A DNA stretch of 54,138 bases. It comes from Deltaproteobacteria bacterium (GTDB taxonomy: Bacteria; JAMCPX01). Shown here one piece after another: positions 8,713 through 16,054 of this stretch (positions within the stretch are counted from its first letter, which is position 1; every line of letters starts with the position of its first letter). The notes beneath the pieces were generated by a model. The model did no database searches and was not told where the DNA came from. It saw nothing but the letters and a program-made list of their open reading frames with translations. Location of the stretch: positions 1-54,138 of the forward strand of contig JAMCVD010000112.1 in the NCBI GenBank assembly GCA_023381995.1, given 5' to 3'. The position numbers and the translations under genes are program-made.

Positions 8713-9206
8713 ATTTACTCCATTTTCCGGGTTGATAGGAGGGTAGCTGTTGACGCGGTATAAAAGAATCCCGGTTTCTTTCCAATCCTTTTATTAGATT
8801 CGGATACTTCATGAAGGAGGCGGTAATTCATATCACACAACCCTTGACCCCCACTTGATAGAGGAAAAATTGGGAATGGATTCCTGTCTCCACAGGAATG
8901 ACGGCAAAAAGAATGGAACGCACGCTTTTCACCCAACCCGGCGCCTTAGCACCCTGTGCCCGTGTAAGGGATGATACAGAAGTACAGGCAGGTTTGGGAA
9001 GTTGGTTGTCCATGAGAAATTTGTATAGCAGACCCGATCAGAAAGAGCAAGCTTGGGTGGGGATGAATCCAATTGCTCATCGGATTATTTCGCCGGACCA
9101 GAGTCTCTTCAGAAATATGTTCCACGGCAGTATTGGTCAGGCTTTGTTTTCTCTTATACATGCATTATTAAAGTTTCATTATAAAATAACATGTAATAAT
9201 TAAAAG
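8713..9206. other. Intergenic region with one palindromic repeat, no gene seen
   Basis: About 490 bases between the PD-(D/E)XK-like gene and xerC. The only recognisable element is the REP-like palindrome at 8871-8905. Short open frames here lack ribosome sites and known motifs. The last 70 bases before xerC (about 9137-9206) are very A/T-rich. This could be the right-hand border of the inserted block, but no direct repeats marking the ends were found. Confidence 0.5.
8871..8905. repeat. REP-like short palindrome
   Basis: The segment TGGGAATGGATTCCTGTCTC followed by CACAGGAATGACGGC contains a perfect 8-base stem (ATTCCTGT at 8880-8887 with ACAGGAAT at 8892-8899) and a 4-base loop. It closely resembles the dispersed intergenic palindromes that read as GTCATTCC...GGAATCCA in many bacteria. 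Only one copy is visible here. Confidence 0.5.
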
Positions 9207-10127
9207 TCAGCGGTCTTTCTTGTGCGCCCTAGGGTGGGCGTCATCGTAGACCTTCATCAGCCTGTCCGTGCTCGTGTGGGTGTAGACCTGCGTCGTCGAT
9301 ATGCTTGCGTGTCCGAGGAACTCCTGGATGAGCCTCAGGTCCGCGCCGGCGTCCAGCAGGTGCGTCGCGAAGGTATGCCTCAGGGAGTGCGGGCTTATGT
9401 GCTTGCTGATGCCCGACTGTATCATATACTTTTTTACAATCAATCCAATCGCCCTTCTGGTGATCCTCTTCCCGTACCTGTTTACGAAAAGCGCCTTCCA
9501 CCCGTCATTCCCGAAGGCGCTTTTTCTCGTCTCCAGATACTCCGTGATGGCTTGCAGTGCCTTGCTGTTGACAGGCACTACCCGCTCTTTCCGGCCTTTC
9601 CCGATGACCCTCACATACCCTATAGTAATGTCGATATTCTCGATATCCAGTCCGGCAAGCTCCGAGACCCTCAGCCCGCTTGCGTAGAACAGCTCGAGCA
9701 TCGCCCTGTCCCTCAGGCCGAACACGCTGTCCGCATCGGGCAGCTCAAGCAGTCCGAAGGTCTCGTCGATGTTTAGGAAACCCGGCAGCATCCGGTCTTT
9801 CTTCGGTATGGATATGAGCCCGGCAGGGTTCATTTCGACGATGTGCTCCCTGAGCAGAAACTTGTAGAAGGTCTTCAGTGCGGCGATCTTACGCCCGACG
9901 GAGCTTTTTTTGTCCGTCTTCAGGAGCGAGGCGACGAAGCCCCTCAGCTCGAGGATGCCCGCGGACTCGATGGACCTCGAAGGACGCAGGCCGTCCAAGA
10001 ACAGAGAGAACTGCCCTATGTCGGAGAGGTAGGCATCGATGGTATTGCGTGACGCGGCCTTCTCCACGCTGAGGTAGGTCTTAAACATCTCGATAGAGCG
10101 TTCCATTACAGGACACACGTAACACAC
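9207..10127 (-). CDS. xerC: Tyrosine recombinase XerC/XerD
   Basis: A 306-residue site-specific recombinase that resolves chromosome dimers at dif during cell division. An N-terminal SAM-like DNA-binding domain (SRNTIDAYLSDIGQF) is followed by the catalytic domain with all expected residues: Arg in SGLRVSEL, Lys in GKGRKER, HSLRHTFATH, the second His in LGHASISTTQ, and the nucleophile Tyr in QVYTHTS. Length fits XerC/D rather than phage integrases. The start is uncertain: a GTG at 10127 and an ATG at 10106 are both possible and neither has a clear ribosome site; the ATG gives a more typical N-terminus. XerC commonly precedes hslV-hslU on the same strand, an arrangement interrupted here by about 4.3 kb of A/T-rich genes. 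Confidence 0.88.
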   Translation of the reverse strand: MCYVCPVMERSIEMFKTYLSVEKAASRNTIDAYLSDIGQFSLFLDGLRPSRSIESAGILELRGFVASLLKTDKKSSVGRKIAALKTFYKFLLREHIVEMNPAGLISIPKKDRMLPGFLNIDETFGLLELPDADSVFGLRDRAMLELFYASGLRVSELAGLDIENIDITIGYVRVIGKGRKERVVPVNSKALQAITEYLETRKSAFGNDGWKALFVNRYGKRITRRAIGLIVKKYMIQSGISKHISPHSLRHTFATHLLDAGADLRLIQEFLGHASISTTQVYTHTSTDRLMKVYDDAHPRAHKKDR

Positions 10128-10171
10128 TGTGTGCGGTTTTTCAAATACGGGCGAAGGGGGTACGCTTTAAT

Positions 10172-10200
10172 TTGACAATGGCATGCAGTTCATTTAGTTT
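10172..10200 (+). promoter_or_regulatory. Possible promoter for yajC-secDF cluster
   Basis: TTGACA (10172-10177) matches the -35 consensus exactly, with TAGTTT (10195-10200) 17 bases downstream as a weak -10 box. It would give a leader of about 120 bases before yajC. Confidence 0.4.
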
Positions 10201-10207
10201 ACAAACA

Positions 10208-10269
10208 GGCATGGTGAGAAGCAACCGTGGCTTCGACCTGCCGTAAAGAAGGGATGAAGGTTCCCTTTT
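10208..10269 (+). promoter_or_regulatory. Structured leader upstream of yajC: hairpin plus terminator-like stem
   Basis: Two stems can be drawn by eye. The first nests GGC/GCC, GGT/ACC and GAAGC/GCTTC (10208-10242) around a 7-base loop. The second pairs AAGGGA (10249-10254) with TCCCTT (10262-10267) and runs into a short T stretch, like a weak intrinsic terminator. The order hairpin then terminator-like stem before the ribosome site resembles an attenuator or riboswitch leader, but no known riboswitch class is recognised. Confidence 0.3.
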
Positions 10270-10327
10270 AGTTACTTACCATACAGGGCAGGGCCTTAAA
10301 ACGAGATAAAAATAAAAGGAGAATAGA

Positions 10328-10703
10328 ATGAATACGATTGCGTATGCGATGGGGACGATGGGCCAGACCGGCACTACCGGTGCCGCGGGGGGGGGGTATG
10401 TCCGGACTGATGGGGATGTTTCTGCCCCTGATCATAATCTTCGCCATCTTCTGGCTGCTGCTGATAAGGCCCCAGCAGAAGAAGATGAAAAAGCACCAGG
10501 AGTTCGTCTCGAACCTGAAAAAGGGCGATGAGGTCATCACCTCGAGCGGTCTCTACGGCAAGATTGCAGGCGTTTCAAACAATGCGATCACGCTCGAGAT
10601 CGCCGAGGGCGTAAAGGTAAAGATAGAGAAGGCCCACGTATCCGGCTATACGGCGCAGAGCCAGCCTGTATCCGCGGAGAAGGTCGGGAATACGGGCAAG
10701 TAA
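10328..10703 (+). CDS. yajC: Preprotein translocase accessory subunit YajC (frameshift at a poly-G run)
   Basis: YajC is a small inner-membrane protein associated with SecDF. The body reads FLPLIIIFAIFWLLLIRPQQ followed by KKMKKHQE, the family hallmark of one membrane helix then RPQQK. The natural start appears to be the ATG at 10328, preceded by AAAAGGAGAATAG and encoding MNTIAYAMGTMGQTGTTGAA, a typical YajC beginning. That frame enters a run of ten G (10387-10396) and continues out of frame. With nine G it would read GGGMSGLMGMF and join the body perfectly. So either the run is miscounted by one base, or expression varies by slippage, or an internal ATG at 10398 is used. The downstream frame is open from 10338. 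Confidence 0.85.
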
Positions 10704-10710
10704 CGCACCG

Positions 10711-11385
10711 ATGAACGTCCCGGACAGCAAAGTCCTTCAGCAGGTCATGGATGATCCAAGGACCGCCGTGTACATAGATATGGCGGACCGTCACCTCGAG
10801 CAGATAGGATATACGGAGCACGGCAGGAGGCATGCCCTGTTCGTTTCGCAGAGGTCCGGGTACATACTCGAGAGACTGGGCTTTCCGGAGAAGAGCGTCC
10901 TGCTCGCGAGCACGGCTGGCTACCTTCACGACATCGGCAACTTCATAGGCCGTGCGAGCCACAATGTGTTCAGCGCCTTCGTTGCAAAGGAGATACTCGA
11001 GCACAACGGCTTCGGCATCGAAGACACCGCCGTCGTCATGGGCGCGATCGGCAACCACGAGGAAGATAACGTGGAGATTACGAACGTGGTCACGGCCGCG
11101 ATCATCATAGCGGACAAGGCCGACGTCCACAGGACGCGCGTGCGGAACAGGAACTTCATATCGTTCGATATCCATGACAGGGTCAACTATGCGGTGACCC
11201 AGTCCAAGCTCGAGGTCGATTCGGGGAAAAAGGAGATCGTACTGGGCCTGGAGATCGATACCGAGATATCCGAGGTCGTCGAATACTTCGAGATATTCCT
11301 GACGAGGATGCTCCTGTGCAAGAAGGCGGCTGAGTATCTCGGGACGAAGTTCTCGATGTTCATAAACAACGTAAAATTAATTTAA
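10711..11385 (+). CDS. HD-domain phosphohydrolase
   Basis: A 224-residue soluble metal-dependent phosphohydrolase candidate. The HD pattern is visible: a first His in YTEHGRRHALFVSQ (about residue 36), the HD doublet in GYLHDIGNFIG (about residues 71-81), a following His, and later GNHEEDN and IADKADVHRTR, which normally complete the metal site and substrate loop. The C-terminal part (after about 150) is a small extra domain. Substrate unknown; members of this superfamily cleave nucleotides or other phosphate esters. It sits seven bases after yajC and ten before secDF and is clearly co-transcribed with them. HD genes are recurrent neighbours of secDF in several phyla. Confidence 0.8.
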   Translation: MNVPDSKVLQQVMDDPRTAVYIDMADRHLEQIGYTEHGRRHALFVSQRSGYILERLGFPEKSVLLASTAGYLHDIGNFIGRASHNVFSAFVAKEILEHNGFGIEDTAVVMGAIGNHEEDNVEITNVVTAAIIIADKADVHRTRVRNRNFISFDIHDRVNYAVTQSKLEVDSGKKEIVLGLEIDTEISEVVEYFEIFLTRMLLCKKAAEYLGTKFSMFINNVKLI

Positions 11386-11395
11386 AGGAGCTACA

Positions 11396-14032
11396 ATGCG
11401 GAAAAACATAGTGTGGAGGCTGATACTCGTGGGGCTGCTGACGGTCGTGTCCGTCTTCATAGTGCTGCCTTCGTTCATGAACGAACTGCCTGGATGGTGG
11501 AAAAGCCTGCTCCCGTCTGCCAAGCTGAACCTGGGGCTCGATCTGAAAGGGGGCACATACCTCGTGTTCGGCGTCGACCTCGATAAGGCTGTAAAGGACG
11601 ACCTGACTCGGAAGGCGCACGAGCTGAAAGAGGCCATCGACAACAAAAAGATCCCTGCACAGTCGGTCTCCGTCACCACATCGGGCGAGATCGACGTCGT
11701 ACTCGCACACATAGGCGACACGGACAGTTTTTTGAGCGTTTTGAAGGATGACTTCCCGGACCTCCAGAAGCTGGACGAGTCCAGGCCGCCGTCCTTCGTA
11801 CTGGCATTAACGGGCTCGGAGCTCTCCTATATGAAGGGGCACATACTGGACCAGGCGGTGGAGAATATAAGGAACCGCGTGGACCAGTTCGGCGTTGCGG
11901 AGCCGATCATACAGCCGCAGGGCAATGAGCAGATCGTGGTGGAACTGCCCGGCATCAAAGATCCAGAAAGGGCCATAAAGGTCATAGGCAAGACCGCACA
12001 GCTCGAGTTCATGCTCGTCGACGAGGCCCCCCCCTTTCTGACTGAACTCGTCAAGGACACCAAGGCCCTGCCGGACGGGGTCTTTGCAGGGACGAGCCCC
12101 GTCGCCCTGTCGAACGGGGGATCCGTCAACAGCCCGTACCTCTGGGCGTACGATAAGGGCAAGCTCGAGCAGTTCCTCGCGGGCAAGGTCCCGCCCCAGT
12201 ATACGATCGGGTATCAGGTAAACAAGGACACCAATACCAACATCACGACATATCAGACGTACGTGCTGGACAAGGACGTCTCCATGACGGGGGACATGCT
12301 CACGGACGCACGGATGCAGATAGGGGGAGAGTACAATCAGCCGTATGTCTCGATACGCTTCAATTCGAGGGGCGCGAGGCTGTTCGATCAACTGACGGCC
12401 ACACATGTAGGACAGAGGCTGGCGATCGTCCTCGATAACATAGTCTACTCGGCGCCCGTCATACGTGAGCGGATCAGCGGCGGCATAGCCCAGATCAGCG
12501 GCAATTTTACCGAGAATGAGGCAAAGGACCTTGCGATAGTGCTGAGGGCCGGCGCCCTGCCCGCACCCGTCAGGATACTCATGAAGAACGTCGTCGGTCC
12601 TACCCTGGGTTCGGATTCCATACGGGAGGGTATGACTGCGGCAGTTGCGGGCGGAATATTCGTTGTTGTATTTATGCTCTTGTATTACATGATCGCCGGT
12701 GTCATAGCCGATATAGGTTTGATCATCAACGTCATTATGCTTCTGGCGATACTGGCATTGTTCGGTGCGACCTTAACCCTGCCGGGCATCGCGGGTATTA
12801 TCCTGTCCATCGGTATGGCTGTGGACACCAACGTGCTGAACTTCGAGAGGACACGGGAGGAGCTGAAGCTCGGTAAGCCCGTACGGACGGCCGTGGATGC
12901 AGGGTACGACAAGGCCTTCTACACGATCATAGACTCCCATATAACGACCCTGATAACGGCCATTATCCTGTACATATTCGGGACCGGCCCTATCAAGGGC
13001 TTTGCGGTGACGCTTAGCATAGGCGTTACGCTGAACCTCTTTACCGGGCTCTTCGCGACCAGGGCGTTCTTCGATTACCTGAACTCAAAGGTAAGGCTGG
13101 CACGGCTGAGGTTCCTCGAGTTCATCGGCAGACACAGTATCCATTTCATGGAGATGAGGCGGTACACCTACGTCATATCGGGCGTGCTGGTCATGGTAGG
13201 TGTAATCGCGTCTGTCCAGATAGGCAGGGGAAAGGCGAACCTCGGGATCGACTTCGGGGGCGGGACCTCCGTGCAAGTGAAGTTCTCGAAGCCCACCGCC
13301 ATCTCGGATATAAGGAAGGTCTTGAAGAAGACGGACATACCGGGCCCGGAGATCCAGGAGCTACCGAGGCTGAACGAGTTCCTGATAGACGTCAAGAACA
13401 TGAAGGGCCTGCATGAGAACGTGGCGGACGATATCATATCCACGCTGAAGGCCTCGTTTCCGGACAACAGCTTCGAGGTCGAGAGTACGAACGAGATAGG
13501 CCCCGTCGTCGGCAAGGACCTCCAGAAGAACGCCCTCTGGGCCATCATATTCTCGTTGATCGCCATCATCGTCTACATAGCGTGGCGGTTCGAATTCAAA
13601 TTCGGCGTCGCAGCGACGATAGCGACCGCACACGACGTGCTCGTTGTGCTCGGCGTATTCTACCTGCTCGACAAGGAGATAACGCTGCTCGTCGTCACCG
13701 CGCTCCTTACCCTTGCGGGCTACTCGCTCACGGACACCGTCGTCGTGTTCGACAGGATCAGGGAGAGGCTCAGGACGAGAAAGAACGAGACGAACATAGA
13801 GCTGTTCAACAGGAGCATAAATGAGGTGCTCAGCAGGACGATCATAACCTCGCTGACGGTCTTTTTGGTAGTGCTTGCCATGTACCTGATGGGGGGATCG
13901 GTCCTGCATGATTTCTCCCTTGCCATGCTTATCGGCGTCGTTGTCGGGACATACTCGTCCGTATTTATAGCGAGTGCCGTGGTAGTCGACTGGATAGGAG
14001 AGAAGGGCAAGGTCTTCCAAAAGAGAAAGTGA
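11396..14032 (+). CDS. secDF: Fused protein-export membrane protein SecDF
   Basis: An 878-residue fusion of SecD and SecF, the proton-driven accessory motor that pulls exported proteins through SecYEG. The SecD half has its first membrane helix at residues 8-26, the motif GLDLKGGTYL near 49, a large periplasmic region to about 400, and a membrane block with GIILSIGMAVDTNVL. The SecF half starts near residue 584 with a new membrane helix and GIDFGGGTSVQV, then a second periplasmic domain and five more helices ending near LIGVVVGTYSSVFIAS. In most Gram-negatives SecD and SecF are separate; fusion is known in Bacillus and some other groups. No stop or frameshift lies at the join. The stop TGA overlaps the recJ ATG (TGATG). 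Confidence 0.95.
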   Translation: MRKNIVWRLILVGLLTVVSVFIVLPSFMNELPGWWKSLLPSAKLNLGLDLKGGTYLVFGVDLDKAVKDDLTRKAHELKEAIDNKKIPAQSVSVTTSGEIDVVLAHIGDTDSFLSVLKDDFPDLQKLDESRPPSFVLALTGSELSYMKGHILDQAVENIRNRVDQFGVAEPIIQPQGNEQIVVELPGIKDPERAIKVIGKTAQLEFMLVDEAPPFLTELVKDTKALPDGVFAGTSPVALSNGGSVNSPYLWAYDKGKLEQFLAGKVPPQYTIGYQVNKDTNTNITTYQTYVLDKDVSMTGDMLTDARMQIGGEYNQPYVSIRFNSRGARLFDQLTATHVGQRLAIVLDNIVYSAPVIRERISGGIAQISGNFTENEAKDLAIVLRAGALPAPVRILMKNVVGPTLGSDSIREGMTAAVAGGIFVVVFMLLYYMIAGVIADIGLIINVIMLLAILALFGATLTLPGIAGIILSIGMAVDTNVLNFERTREELKLGKPVRTAVDAGYDKAFYTIIDSHITTLITAIILYIFGTGPIKGFAVTLSIGVTLNLFTGLFATRAFFDYLNSKVRLARLRFLEFIGRHSIHFMEMRRYTYVISGVLVMVGVIASVQIGRGKANLGIDFGGGTSVQVKFSKPTAISDIRKVLKKTDIPGPEIQELPRLNEFLIDVKNMKGLHENVADDIISTLKASFPDNSFEVESTNEIGPVVGKDLQKNALWAIIFSLIAIIVYIAWRFEFKFGVAATIATAHDVLVVLGVFYLLDKEITLLVVTALLTLAGYSLTDTVVVFDRIRERLRTRKNETNIELFNRSINEVLSRTIITSLTVFLVVLAMYLMGGSVLHDFSLAMLIGVVVGTYSSVFIASAVVVDWIGEKGKVFQKRK

Positions 14033-15747
14033 TGGCAAGACGGTGGGAGAACAGAAATAGCCCTGCGGCGGACGTCGTCAGGAACCTGTCACGCACGGCG
14101 GGGATTTCGGACATCCTGTCGACCATACTGATAAACAGGGGGATAACGGACCCGGAGAAGGCGATCCGGTTCCTGCATCCGACCCTCCAGCACCTGCCTT
14201 CGCCGTTCCTCATAGAGGGGATGGAGCGGGCCGTGGACAGGATAATACTGGCATTGAAAAAGCATGAGAAGATAATGCTCTATGGAGACTACGACGTCGA
14301 CGGCATATCTTCAGTGTCCGTGGTGTACCTCTATATGAAATCGGTCGGCGCGAACGTAGGCTATCATATCCCGAGCAGGCTCGACGAGGGGTACGGGCTC
14401 CACGTAAACAGCATAAAACAATTTGTCAGCGGGGGATTCAGCCTTCTCATAACGCTCGACTGCGGCATATCGAACAACGAGGAAATACGCTTTGCGAAAC
14501 AGAACAACATGGACACCATAATAGCGGACCATCACGAGATCCCGGACACAAGGCCCCCTGCCTACGCCATACTCGACCCGAAGGACAGCAGCATTGCGGA
14601 ACTCAGCGTCATTGCGGGCGTCGGCGTGGCCTTTAATCTGCTGATGGCACTGCGAAGTACGATGAAGAAAGAAGGGTTCTTTGACCACATGGAGATGCCG
14701 AACTTGAAGCACTATCTCGACCTCGTGGCGCTGGGGACGATTGCGGACATCGTCCCGCTCGTCGGGGAGAACAGGATCTTCATAAGCGCGGGGATACGGG
14801 TGCTCCAGGAGTCCGAGAGGTTTGGGATAAAGGCATTGAAAGACATTTCCTCGTTGTACGGCAACGAGCTCCATGCATCGGACGTGAGCTTCAGGATCGC
14901 ACCGAGGATAAACGCTGCGGGCAGGCTCGACGACCCCGCGATAGGCGTACAGCTCCTGACCGCCGACAACCCGCTGCTTGCCGCCAAGCTCGCCAGTACG
15001 CTCGATAAGATCAATACCGACAGACAGCAGATAGAACAAAAAATATTCAAGAGCGCCAGGGAGCTTATAAAGAAAGACCCGGCCATGCAGGGCAGCAAGG
15101 GGATAGTGCTGGCGTCCGAAGAGTGGCACCCCGGCGTCATCGGCATCGTGGCCTCCAAGCTTGTCGAGGTCTACTACAGGCCCACGATCCTGATATCGCT
15201 GGACAGCGGCATGGGAAAGGGCTCCGCACGGAGCATAAAGCCGATCCACATCTACGAGGCCCTGAAGACCCTCAGCGAGTACCTTGTCGGGTTCGGGGGC
15301 CACAAGCTTGCCGCCGGGCTCCTGATAAAGTCGGAGAACCTGGAAGGCTTCAGGAGCGACTTTTTCAGGCTGCTCGACGCGACGCTGACCGAGGACATGC
15401 TCGTGCCCTCGCTGAGCATAGACGCGGCACTGAGCTTCAGGGAGATCACGAAGAAGTTCGTCCATGATCTGGGGCTCCTGATGCCGTACGGGCCCGGCAA
15501 CACGGAGCCAGTATTCATCTCGCACGACGTCAGGATTGCGGACCCGGTCATGCTGAAGAACAACGTAGTGAGGTGCAAGGCGGTGCAGGACGATTCCGTG
15601 ATGGATCTCATATCGTTCAATGCAGTCGAATCCATAGAGAGCTTGCCAAAGTACGCAAACATAGCTTATTATATCAGGAACAACGTGTTCAATGGCTCCG
15701 AGAACATAGAGCTTGTCTTGAAGGACATTGTGAATTCGCGTCATTGA
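14032..15747 (+). CDS. recJ: Single-stranded-DNA-specific exonuclease RecJ
   Basis: A 5'-3' ssDNA exonuclease for recombination and mismatch or base-excision repair, 571 residues. DHH phosphoesterase motifs are present: YGDYDVDGISS (about residue 84), LDCGISNNEE, IADHHEIPD (about residue 163), and the DHHA1-domain region with GSARSIKPIHIYEAL and GFGGHKLAAGL. The OB-fold C-terminal domain follows. The ATG at 14032 overlaps the secDF stop in TGATG. A GTG two codons' distance upstream (14029) is possible but the overlap favours the ATG. secDF-recJ is a frequent pairing in bacteria. Confidence 0.93.
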   Translation: MARRWENRNSPAADVVRNLSRTAGISDILSTILINRGITDPEKAIRFLHPTLQHLPSPFLIEGMERAVDRIILALKKHEKIMLYGDYDVDGISSVSVVYLYMKSVGANVGYHIPSRLDEGYGLHVNSIKQFVSGGFSLLITLDCGISNNEEIRFAKQNNMDTIIADHHEIPDTRPPAYAILDPKDSSIAELSVIAGVGVAFNLLMALRSTMKKEGFFDHMEMPNLKHYLDLVALGTIADIVPLVGENRIFISAGIRVLQESERFGIKALKDISSLYGNELHASDVSFRIAPRINAAGRLDDPAIGVQLLTADNPLLAAKLASTLDKINTDRQQIEQKIFKSARELIKKDPAMQGSKGIVLASEEWHPGVIGIVASKLVEVYYRPTILISLDSGMGKGSARSIKPIHIYEALKTLSEYLVGFGGHKLAAGLLIKSENLEGFRSDFFRLLDATLTEDMLVPSLSIDAALSFREITKKFVHDLGLLMPYGPGNTEPVFISHDVRIADPVMLKNNVVRCKAVQDDSVMDLISFNAVESIESLPKYANIAYYIRNNVFNGSENIELVLKDIVNSRH

Positions 15748-15796
15748 CACCGGAAGATATGAATATTAAAATAGCAATAAGCAAGGAGAGGTAACA

Positions 15797-16009
15797 ATGG
15801 CAAGGGTAACAGTGGAAGATTCGCTCAAGATCACCAATAATAGGTTTATTCTGACGCAGATCGTCATGAAAAGGGCAAAGCAGTTGATTAAAGGCGCGCA
15901 TTCGCTTATCGACAACAAAGACGACAACAGAGAGATAGTGCTCGCTTTGAGAGAAATTGCCGCGGGCAAGATCCCGTACACGGTCGACAATATCAAGAAA
16001 AAAAGATAA
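15797..16009 (+). CDS. rpoZ: DNA-directed RNA polymerase omega subunit
   Basis: A 70-residue protein beginning MARVTVEDSLKITNNRF, with the conserved block VMKRAKQLIKGA and the end helix VLALREIAAGKI. Omega binds the beta' subunit and helps polymerase assembly; it also forms part of the ppGpp site 1 in many bacteria. That fits its position directly upstream of the Rel/SpoT gene. The ribosome site AAGGAGAGG is eight bases before the ATG. Confidence 0.95.
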   Translation: MARVTVEDSLKITNNRFILTQIVMKRAKQLIKGAHSLIDNKDDNREIVLALREIAAGKIPYTVDNIKKKR

Positions 16010-16054
16010 TCTTTGTGCCGGCGAGCGTGGGACGACGCTCACAGAAGATAGGTT

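Noticed and set aside
9207..10127. xerC as the integrase of the neighbouring island
   Set aside because: Length, motifs and the conserved link to hslVU fit the housekeeping XerC/D; no att-like repeats were found.
13361..14038. Long open frame on the minus strand within secDF
   Set aside because: It is a shadow of the high-G/C secDF gene with no motif or ribosome site.
14311..15750. 479-codon minus-strand frame opposite recJ
   Set aside because: Antisense to an intact recJ with conserved motifs; its translation has no recognisable domain.
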